Position numbers and translations under genes: made by a program. Shown in pieces: positions 56,917-64,000 of a DNA stretch of 64,000 bases. The notes beneath the pieces are model-generated. The model worked only from the letters and a program-made list of their open reading frames with translations. It made no database searches and was not told where the DNA came from. The first letter of the stretch is position 1, and each line of letters opens with the position of its first letter. Source of the stretch: Cyclaneusma minus (lineage: Eukaryota; Ascomycota; Leotiomycetes; Marthamycetales; Marthamycetaceae); contig JAKZHN010000004.1 in assembly GCA_037179335.1 (NCBI GenBank), positions 930,001 through 994,000 on the forward strand. Reading direction: 5' to 3'.

Positions 56917-58420
56917 GTTGGCGGGTGCGGCAGGTGGTGGTGAAGATACTGGCGGCTGGTGAGGATGCTGGGACTGGTGGGGAGTGTTGCGGGTGGTGAG
57001 GATGCGGGCGGGCGGGTGAATCTGTCGATATTGAGGGGGCGCGAGAGGAGGGGAAATATGCTTGCAACACACGGTGAGGGTGTGAAGATGAAGAAGAAAA
57101 GAAAGTGAAGTTGAGAGCTCTTGTGGCCCCGCACCGGGCCCGGAGCGATTCCAGGTGAGGAAGCAGCGAAAACAACAACATCCAGAACAACAATATGCAC
57201 GAGAAGACGCTCACATCGACGGCCCCAAGTGATTGAGTAACTGTGAATATTCCAAGTAGCTGTGAATACTCCTAGTTCTTTTGGCCACTTCTGAGTATTC
57301 CGAGTGATTGTCAATATTCCTATCTTCTGGGTGTTCCGAGTCATTGTGAGTGTTCCGGATGATTGTGAATATTCCGAATTCTTTCAAGTATTCCTGAATA
57401 TTCACAATCGCCATTCGCCCCGAGTATTCCGTAATTGTGAATATTCCTAGTTCTAGCGAAGATCCCTGATAATTGTAAATAGTTTTGATTCTTCTGGATA
57501 TCCGTGATTACTTTGAATATCCCCAATTCTTCTGAAATCTGGATATTCGGACTGCACCAACCTGAACAGTTCGAGAATGTGTTGATTAGTGACTTGGAAG
57601 TATTTTCGTGACTCAGACACGCACAAATGTCTGAAAGAAGCAAACCCGAGCGAAGTTGATGCTGTAAGATGTCCATGTGCATCATTGAAACAGACCTCTC
57701 TAGAAAAATGGAAGTGCTACTGAGCTACTAACCGAGAGCTTGAGCTGCTTGGCTTTCTCCGGTGCAATCGCACTTTCAGTCGCACAGACCTGCGAACTGA
57801 CATTGTTCGCAATTCTCTCCGGTATTGTTTCCCCCCGAGCCTAAGAAATAATAGCAAAACGGAGTCATACCCGGGCAGAACTTGGTTGGCCAATGGGAAT
57901 TTTTCTGTTCTCGCACTAACAAGGCAGAATACGGCTTGTGGTTTCGTTTCCCCTCGAACCGAAGAAACAAGAGAACGGTACACTAAGAAATCCGCGAGAT
58001 GCCTATCCAAGAATCGCACTAATAGAAGAAATACAATGGCAAAAGAAAAGAGAACAGATAACTGAATATCTTAGCGTGAGTTTGTGAATAAGAGGTATAA
58101 AGAATCGGTCCCCCTTGACTTCTTCATTCTCTTCTCCATCACTCGTCTTCATCACTGCAGACTTCAGTTCCTCAAGGCTATCATCTCAAGACGACCTCAC
58201 AAAGCACTCATCTTCGAGACTCATTGACTTGACCATTCTGCACATACCATATCCTCATCGACCTTGTCGACCTGGACTTCAATATCGTCGCCGATTTCTC
58301 GACTTCGACTACAGCATCACTTCATCGACACTTGTCGTCGTGATCTCCAAGATCGTCATCGATTCCGACTTGAACAATCGGAATTTGGAGTCTCTCAAGC
58401 TCAAGTAACTCACCGCCGAC
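56917..58420. other. Intergenic region with 19-bp array I
   Basis: Divergent space between the membrane protein and the 58421 open frame. It contains array I (57235-57549). It also holds two related stretches (about 57823-57860 and 57938-57978, GTTTCCCC..GAACCGAAGAAA-like, imperfect), and a CT-rich leader-like segment (58108-58330) before the next start. Confidence 0.5.
57235..57549. repeat. 19-bp-period degenerate array I
   Basis: About fifteen units. Those at 57235, 57254, 57302, 57338, 57357, 57376, 57448, 57467, 57486, 57505 and 57524 are exactly 19 bp, others 10 to 27 bp. Best units are GAGTAACTGTGAATATTCC and GGATGATTGTGAATATTCC. This array keeps the GAATATTCC palindrome best. Confidence 0.8.
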
Positions 58421-59134
58421 ATGATGTCTTCCTCTTTCGACGTTGACCGGGCCGCTATCCAAGCCATTGTGGGTATCGGCTACAACCCGATTCCTTGTGG
58501 CAGAATACCACTTCCCCACCGCATACCAAACAGTCTGGTAAACCACTCCTCCAATAACGATGATTCTAGGTCCGAAGACGCCCGGGGGATCGAAGGCAAC
58601 CTCTATGCCTACCATGACCCTGCCACTCACAGAGGCAAAGCCATCGAGAAATCCCTGAAGTATGTTGATGAATGTCTCCGAAACAGAACTTCCTTCGCCT
58701 TGTCGCCTATCGGACTTCGAAGCATGGTCGTGATTCGCAAAGTCCAGTTCGAATGGATTGTAGCCAAACAGATATTCGGCCCAAATCCTGACAGCAAGCT
58801 CCGCGAGACCGTCTTGGACAAACTTGCTCACTCGGCTCTTGAAGGCGTTTCCGAACTTCACATGAACCCTTCTTTGCAGCTCCCAAGAAATGTCGGATTG
58901 CGCGATGAAGTCTTGAAGCTCATGATCGCTAACTTCTGGGCCAAGTATGGATATGGCGTCACCCAAGTCTACAACAGAGTTCCTGATCTTCCACGAGACT
59001 TGGAAAGGTCACCGACCTCGCGGAATGGGCACAATGCGCCTTGGCATTCTGGAGGAAGTGGACAGTGGATTGCAACAATCGCTGCAACCGCCTCAAGCAC
59101 AATGCTGACCCGGCCTCGCAAGAGTGCCACATGA
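58421..59134 (+). CDS. Hypothetical protein, first open frame of a complex locus
   Basis: 237 codons from MMSSSFDVDRAAIQAIVGIG. It is preceded by a CT-rich leader typical of fungal promoters. The text is protein-like up to about 58990 (KLRETVLDKLAHSALEGVSE, MIANFWAKYGYGVTQVYNRV). Just after this the protein-like reading moves to the next frame (GKVTDLAEWAQCALAFWRKW). Either a frameshift or a very short intron (a 43-nt GT..AG candidate ends near 59007) lies there. I recognise no domain. An overlapping minus-strand frame (58322-58966) is also long, so the coding strand is not certain. Confidence 0.4.
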   Translation: MMSSSFDVDRAAIQAIVGIGYNPIPCGRIPLPHRIPNSLVNHSSNNDDSRSEDARGIEGNLYAYHDPATHRGKAIEKSLKYVDECLRNRTSFALSPIGLRSMVVIRKVQFEWIVAKQIFGPNPDSKLRETVLDKLAHSALEGVSELHMNPSLQLPRNVGLRDEVLKLMIANFWAKYGYGVTQVYNRVPDLPRDLERSPTSRNGHNAPWHSGGSGQWIATIAATASSTMLTRPRKSAT

Positions 59135-59520
59135 AAACGGAATTGATCGAGGTGATCACGAGTCTCGGGTTCAAGCATTGGGAAGTCAAGTCGGCCATAA
59201 ACGATTTCCTCATGAACAGATCAACGTCAAATAGCGACATTGTCGATCTCATGATGGACAAAGAGCGAGAGGACGAATTCGCCCGAGAGCTCTTCATGGA
59301 CATCCGCTACATCCATTTTCTCACGACTGGGCCTGCCGATGTAACCTTTCCCGCCGTTACCTCCATTTTGATACAAACGGTCAGCATACTGTCCCATTCT
59401 TGCTTCAACCTCGATCCCAACGACCACGCATGCCGTTTCGGATGGACTGCAAAGCCGTTTCTCGCGGAATTTCGTGCAAAAGTGTCTCGCCGGCGGCAAC
59501 AAAGAAGCCCAACGAGAAGC
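59041..59520 (+). CDS. Hypothetical coding segment continuing the 58421 locus
   Basis: Protein-like text in a second frame: AEWAQCALAFWRKWTVDCNN, MKTELIEVITSLGFKHWEVK, DFLMNRSTSNSDIVDLMMDK, RELFMDIRYIHFLTTGPADV. It probably belongs to the same gene as 58421 and ends where the next frame takes over near 59480-59520. No domain recognised. A UBA-like helix is conceivable in VITSLGFKHWEVKSAINDFL, since the pattern LGF..(W)..(A)(I) resembles UBA or CUE folds, but this is weak. Confidence 0.35.
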
Positions 59521-59576
59521 GTTCTGGTCCAGTGCCGTCGACATCGTAAGCCGACAGCATTGCTTCCTTACCGACC

Positions 59577-60344
59577 ATGCCGCTCGAGGCCACCTCTACC
59601 GCAGCAGCAACACGTCTGCAAGTCTCCAGCATGCCTTCGCAATTCCAGTTCAAGGACCAAGAACGTGCCGCCGAGCTGCAAAACCGATTCTTCCTTGCGT
59701 TACATCAGCGCCGCCTGCACGCCATTGAGCGTCGTCAAGTCGCACACAGATTCCTGCTTGATGGATATGGAGGTACTGCTGTCGTCGAACGGACCGAAAC
59801 CGACGAAAATGACGAGTTTCGACCAGCTTGTCTTGATCTCCTCGAAGATGCCGTGGAACCACCACCCGCATACCAAGAGATATCAAGCAACCCGCCGATG
59901 TACGAGCACCCGCCATCTTACTCCATCATCGCCCCTAATCCACGCGATTGGTCCCTGCGGTCATTGCCAACTCTGCCCTACCTCCTTGGCTTTTCTGTTC
60001 TTCTGCGACTTTCTGAGTGCCGTCGACGAGTCGCCGAACTTTGGAGAACGGTTTGGTTGTGGTACCTATTTGGCAAATCGTTCCGCAGTACGATCTCACG
60101 GTTCCTTCCCCATATCAGCCCAAGCGAGTCGCGCATCATCATCCGCGTGCTCCAACGCGTCGGATCCTGCACAGTGTTTTGTGTAATCTTGGTGTATTTG
60201 ATTTTGGACTTCAGTTGGAGAGTTGAGCGGCTGGTGGTGGGTTTTCACCCAAAAATTCGTAAGTTGTGTCGCGCTCTGATCTTTCTTGTTACGGGCTTTC
60301 CGACGCTAATATTCGATAGTAGTGTAGAACATATAAATAATTGA
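59577..60344 (+). CDS. Hypothetical protein with three PPxY motifs and a C-terminal membrane segment
   Basis: 255 codons in a third frame, with possible starts at 59577 or 59631 (MPSQFQFKDQERAAELQNRF). It has PPAY (96-99), PPMY (106-109) and PPSY (112-115), the motif bound by WW domains such as those of Nedd4/Rsp5 ubiquitin ligases. It then has a hydrophobic region (TLPYLLGFSVLLRL) and a near-terminal membrane-type segment TVFCVILVYLILDF. The end (VERLVVGFHPKIRKLC) is the first copy of the module repeated at 60912 and 61248. It may be a separate gene or the last exon of the 58421 locus. Confidence 0.4.
   Translation: MPLEATSTAAATRLQVSSMPSQFQFKDQERAAELQNRFFLALHQRRLHAIERRQVAHRFLLDGYGGTAVVERTETDENDEFRPACLDLLEDAVEPPPAYQEISSNPPMYEHPPSYSIIAPNPRDWSLRSLPTLPYLLGFSVLLRLSECRRRVAELWRTVWLWYLFGKSFRSTISRFLPHISPSESRIIIRVLQRVGSCTVFCVILVYLILDFSWRVERLVVGFHPKIRKLCRALIFLVTGFPTLIFDSSVEHINN
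60223..60264 (+). repeat. 42-bp hairpin/donor module, copy 1
   Basis: GTTGAGCGGCTGGTGGTGGG then TTTTCACCCAAAAATTCGTAAG. It contains hairpin TGGGT-TTTC-ACCCA and ends in a GTAAG donor-like sequence. In frame it reads VERLVVGFHPKI. Confidence 0.75.
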
Positions 60345-60911
60345 AAGTTTCGTCGATGTCTGGGTGCCCTGCGAGTGGTGGTAACAACATAGAACCTAAG
60401 GTAGAGCTCAGCTGGTTGGAGCTAACCACCCTTAGTGGCTCGCTCGCAACGGAGCTCTCGCGCTTGATCTACTTAAAAGACCTGCGCTCCCTCCCTCTCC
60501 CCTTTTTCCCTTTTACTTTTTCTTCTTTCTCTTTCTCGATCTTCTCAGTCCCCCCGCCTGCTCCTCGTGGCATATCTTGACCCGAAGTTGACTGTCCTCA
60601 AGAATTTGATCTGAACTGCAGCACCTCCACTGCAGCACCCCCATCTGCGGCACCGCGACCGCACCCCCCGACCGCCAGCATCTCCACCGCCAGCTTTGCC
60701 AGCTCCCCGTTTCGCAGCCTCCAGGCCCGCAGCACCTTGTCCTTCACAGCTGCCGCACCCGGACGGCAGCGCCCTCGCCCCTCGCCCCCATCGCTCGCCC
60801 TCATCGCTCGCCCTCATCGCTCGCCCCTCGCCCTCGCCCCTTTCGCAGCCTCCGTGTCCCGCAGCACTCCAACCGTAGCCTCCGGGCAGCACCTGGACCT
60901 TGTGGAGGATG

Positions 60912-60953
60912 GTTGAGCGGCTGGTGGTGGGCTTTCGCCCAAAAATTTGCAAG
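60912..60953 (+). repeat. 42-bp hairpin/donor module, copy 2
   Basis: Same module, with hairpin TGGGC-TTTC-GCCCA and a GCAAG end (a rare GC-type donor, if used). It reads MVERLVVGFRPKI after an in-frame ATG. Branch-site-like GCTAAT and a TTTCTCCAG acceptor-like end lie 35-55 bp downstream. Confidence 0.75.
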
Positions 60954-61074
60954 TCATTCATTCTTGCTTTGATTTTTTCATCGCCAGCTAATTTGTTTCT
61001 CCAGCATTTATTTTCGACGTCTTGCAACATCACCGGTGCCGCACCCGGACGGCAGCGCCCTCGCCCCAAGTACC

Positions 61075-61158
61075 TCGCCCCCTATTCCTCGTCGACCTTT
61101 CCTCGCCCCCTATTCCTCGCCGACCTTTCCTCGCCCCTGTCCCTCGCCGACCTTCCCT
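61075..61158 (+). repeat. 28-bp minisatellite, three units
   Basis: Three successive 28-bp units (61075-61102, 61103-61130, 61131-61158) starting TCGCCCCCTATTCCTCGNCG. A looser TCGCCC repeat continues to about 61205. A related TCGCCC repeat lies at 60765-60845. Confidence 0.75.
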
Positions 61159-61247
61159 TATCCCCTATCCCTCGCCCCCATCCCTCGCCCCTCCGTCTCT
61201 CGCCCACCGTAGACCGCGGGCAGTACCTGACACCATCGTGGAGGAAG

Positions 61248-61289
61248 GTTGAGCGGCTGGTGGCGGGCTTTTGCCCAAAAATGTGTAAG
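61248..61289 (+). repeat. 42-bp hairpin/donor module, copy 3
   Basis: Same module, with hairpin GGGC-TTTT-GCCC and a GTAAG donor-like end. It reads VERLVAGFCPKMCKL. A GCTGAC branch-like site and CCCTAG acceptor-like end follow at about 61326-61345. Confidence 0.75.
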
Positions 61290-61320
61290 CTTTGCATGAG
61301 TCCACTACCTTGTCGCTGAT

Positions 61321-63320
61321 TTCGAAGCTGACTGTCTCCCTAGCATTTTGTGAGTTGTACTCTTTGTGTCTGAAGCCGATTTCTTATTCCGGGGTTTGCT
61401 TTGTTGTGTTCTTGGCCTTCTGTTAGTGTTGAGCGGTGGGGTTATGGTTTGGGGTGCTTAGCTGGAATTGGATGATTGGGATTTTGGTTGGAGCTGGATA
61501 ATTGAGGTCGACTTGGAGTGTTCAAGCAATGGATACGCATGTGAGCAAACGTCATGCACGTGAATTCAAATGAACAGCGTGACTAGATGTAACGACCGAC
61601 ATGTGAATTCAGTGGTAGTGTGACGGCCTACAGCCTTGCTCTCCCGAAGCAAAATTCGCTCGTAAGCTTCACACTTCAAACTTTCCCGTACACTCCAAGA
61701 GCGCAGTGACTCTGACAAGCCAGACAGATTCCACCGCTCTGGATGATACAGAACAATTTGAATTCATCTCAGCGCACTGAAGCCACTTCTCAGCCATAAG
61801 CCAACATGGCAGGACGTTGTGATCGTCGACAGCCTGTGTAACGGTGCACATGGAAGCCACGCATGTACCCTCGACCTAAACGCCTGCAAAGTGTTTGTGA
61901 AGCTGTGCTGGAGAGTGCAACCCGTGGACGGTTGACCTTTGGTGCCATGAGCCGTGGGGGAGGACGAAGTACCTGATCTCGACGCGACGGCAAGACTGTG
62001 CCAGCGAGAAATGGGGAAATGGGATAAATGGGATCTCATCTCTCGTTATTGCGACTTCATTGCGGCTCGGCTTTCATCGCGATGATCGATGGTCACCGCA
62101 TTTGCGGGTATCAAACAAAGTGCGCTGTGGCGTCAGGTGACCTCGCCTACGTACTCGTACTCGGTACGCGGGCGGCGGGCGGGCGCAAAGAGCAAACACC
62201 TCACATTTGGAAATGCCCGCGTCTCGCCCGCTCTCACCTTCCACCACCTCGCTGACATGCACACCGGAAGGCCCGATCGGTAGATCGCTGGGATCTGATG
62301 CCGTGCCACGCCAGGTAAATATGGAAAGATCGACGGGCGTCTGCAAGGCCGGTGCTGCCATGTGCTGCGTGCCTCAAGCTGAGCCGCGGACACTTTCGAA
62401 CGCGCCTTCGTCCCATCTATTCTACTGCACGTTCTTTTCATTAATATGTGCTCTGTGCCTCCTCGGGTTCATGCTCGGCGCCGAAACATAGTGCTTTTAC
62501 CGTCAAAACCTCGTTCTCTGCCGTCGTACCATCCCTTCCGTCGGCAGATTACACTTCGACAGTTCGACTCGACGTCCCTGAATGGAAACCACACGGCGCC
62601 AACGGCAACCAGGAGCGTTGGGTCCTGCCCAGCATCGTCGCAGCCCGTACCACCCTACAACTACGAAAGGCTATCTTGCGCGATAGTCGGGGAGTACACC
62701 TGTTGCCCGGTGGCTGGTGTGGTGCACGCTGCTGCGTTGTTGACGTTGTGCTGGAAGCGATGCTATGAATGCTGTGCCAGCTCTGGATCCTGGAAGTTTG
62801 CATGCAAAGCCGCATCTTCTAGCTATTCTGAGGACATGGAGCAGTTCGTGATTGCTGACCGCAGCGCTAATCCCTGGCCAAAAGTCAAAAATAACCCCTC
62901 CTGCCTCTGTGGACGAGGAAGCTGTGTTTGTTCAGTTGCCTTTGATTACAGTATCGGGGTCCACGAGTAGTGGAAACATTGGTCTTCGGTGCTCCCCCTC
63001 CTCTCCATGTTTCAGCTACATTCACGCCGCCAAGCTCTGAATAGAGCTGAAGAGCTGTCCGTCCTTCCTTGATCAACTGTTTCTTGACTTGTCTGTCGCT
63101 CATTAATGCCTTTCTTTTTCCGCTTTTCCCAATCGTCTTCTGTCACTTCCACTCTTTCAGTAAACGCCCTTCTGCTGCTGGCACTTGAGAACCGTCTTTT
63201 CCCTCGCTGCTCTCACGTCTTCAGTACATGCACCTATCCCGTGCCAAAATTGGATAAGCTGTCAACCGCTTTGTGACTCTGCGCTGGCAGAATTAGATTG
63301 ACCTTGGAGCCTGAGCCAAG
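61321..63320. other. 2-kb region without a recognised gene
   Basis: Open frames exist (62446-62970 plus, 62074-62361 minus) but show no domain, repeat or consistent codon pattern. The last ~250 bp before 63321 should be the promoter and leader of the GMC gene. Confidence 0.45.
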
Positions 63321-64000
63321 ATGTGCTCTCGAACCTTGATTGCTCTTTTTTGTATCACTCTTCTTTCACACGGAATCTCGGCACTCCACCTGGACCACCG
63401 CGACCTCGACGCAGCCTTTCTTCCCTGCTATGACTACATCGTCGTAGGTGGAGGTGTAGCGGGTCTGGTCGTGGCAAACAGACTCACAGAAGATCCAAAT
63501 GGTATGTCGCCATGGCCTTGTGGACCTTGACGAGTCACTGATCCGGTCAAAGTGAACGTGCTTCTTCTCGAGGCCGGCATCCTGTAAGTTGCCTCTAGGC
63601 ATCAGTTTGTCAGCATAACTCACTGTCTAGTGATGATTACGGACCAACTGTCATGATCCCCGAGGATGTTGGGGATGACCTGGGCGGCGAGTATGACTGG
63701 AATCTCTTCACCGAAAATCAGACATATCTGGATGGCCTGGCTCGTGGCTATGACATGGGCAAAGTTCTCGGCGGAAGCAGCATTCTGAATGGAATGTGCT
63801 GGACAAGAGGAAACGCAAAGGATTACGATGCTTGGGTAACTCTTGGGAACCCGGGGTGGGGGTACGTTGTTTCTTGCCAAACTCCGTGGCTGTGCTAATC
63901 CACCCTTGTCAAGCTGGAGTGATCTCCTACCGTATTTCGAAAAGGTAAGTCATTGACGGCTACCCCTTTATCTAGACTTGAGACGTTTTCTAACGAGGCT
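63321..64000 (+). CDS. Secreted GMC oxidoreductase, 5' part (runs off window)
   Basis: Exons 63321-63501, 63553-63583, 63631-63861 and 63914-63944 are in phase, and the gene continues past the window edge. Residues 1-21 look like a signal peptide (MCSRTLIALFCITLLSHGIS). The FAD-binding Rossmann motif is YDYIVVGGGVAGLVVANRL with G-G-G-V-A-G at 43-48, then VNVLLLEAGIL. The GMC signature region follows: YDMGKVLGGSSILNGMCWTR, and NAKDYDAWVTLGNPGWGW, which matches GMC oxidoreductases (glucose oxidase, aryl-alcohol oxidase, choline-dehydrogenase-like). An extracellular flavoenzyme oxidising an alcohol or sugar is expected. The substrate cannot be told from this part. Confidence 0.9.

Larger units (their letters stand above)
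60345..61320. other. Decayed tandem-duplicated region with C-rich minisatellites
   Basis: No intact gene recognised. The region contains a CT-rich tract (60490-60548, promoter- or intron-end-like) and TCGCCC minisatellites. A GCACCCGGACGGCAGCGCCC element occurs twice (near 60757 and 61040), and there are two further copies of the 42-bp module. The shared flanks suggest old tandem duplication of one exon-intron unit. Confidence 0.5.

Noticed and set aside
58322..58966. 214-codon minus-strand frame
   Set aside because: It overlaps the plus-strand frame at 58421, which has a CT-rich leader. No domain on either strand, so I kept plus with low confidence. Not excluded entirely.

Overview
This window is a stretch of chromosome from a filamentous ascomycete (Pezizomycotina). 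The reasons are short introns (about 45 to 120 nt) with GTAAGT/GTATGT donors and CTAAC/CTGAC branch sites, CT-rich leaders, single-copy fungal genes (Syo1-like, NECAP, DNAJC8-like, SMG7/EST1-like), fungal-only families (DUF1770, DUF2011, fungal STAND proteins), and an AT-rich block with the transition pattern of repeat-induced point mutation (RIP). I lean towards Dothideomycetes but cannot prove it. No tRNA or rRNA gene was recognised.

Layout. 1-6478 is an AT-rich, RIP-degraded transposon graveyard holding two copies of a ~175-bp direct repeat 5.5 kb apart. From 6.6 kb the DNA is genic: GNAT acetyltransferase (-), amino-acid/choline-type permease (-) divergent from a second GNAT (+), a broken MFS transporter (+), eIF2B-alpha (-) divergent from NECAP (+), an unknown serine/proline-rich protein (+), a STAND/NACHT-type NTPase gene broken by an in-frame stop and a frameshift (-), a DUF1770 protein (-) divergent from SMG7/EST1 (+), adenosine kinase (-), ribosomal protein uL2 (-), a DNAJC8-like J protein (-) divergent from RPA32 (+), a third GNAT (-), isopentenyl-diphosphate isomerase (-) divergent from Syo1-like (+), two unknown proteins, a sulfatase (-), a membrane-anchored tyrosinase-like protein (-) divergent from a DUF2011 protein (+), a four-helix membrane protein (-), a decayed or lineage-specific ORF cluster (58.4-61.3 kb) with a triplicated module, and the 5' end of a secreted GMC oxidoreductase (+). 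The genes are mostly unrelated housekeeping genes. Several (eIF2B-alpha, uL2, Syo1-like) belong to translation or ribosome assembly, but I see no gene cluster or operon-like logic.

Most unusual signal. Nine intergenic places carry degenerate tandem arrays with a strict 19-bp period. The consensus I read is AAGTNACTTGGAATATTCC, which is two palindromes back to back (GGAATATTCC and AAGTNACTT), so the array is its own reverse complement with a dyad about every 9.5 bp. The period survives although the units have diverged strongly. Other signals: several coding regions switch abruptly from C-rich to G-rich on the coding strand part way through; a ~42-bp module with a small hairpin occurs three times next to splice-donor-like sequences; and three in-frame nonsense codons in two broken genes look like TGG to TAG changes, the RIP-type TpG to TpA transition.
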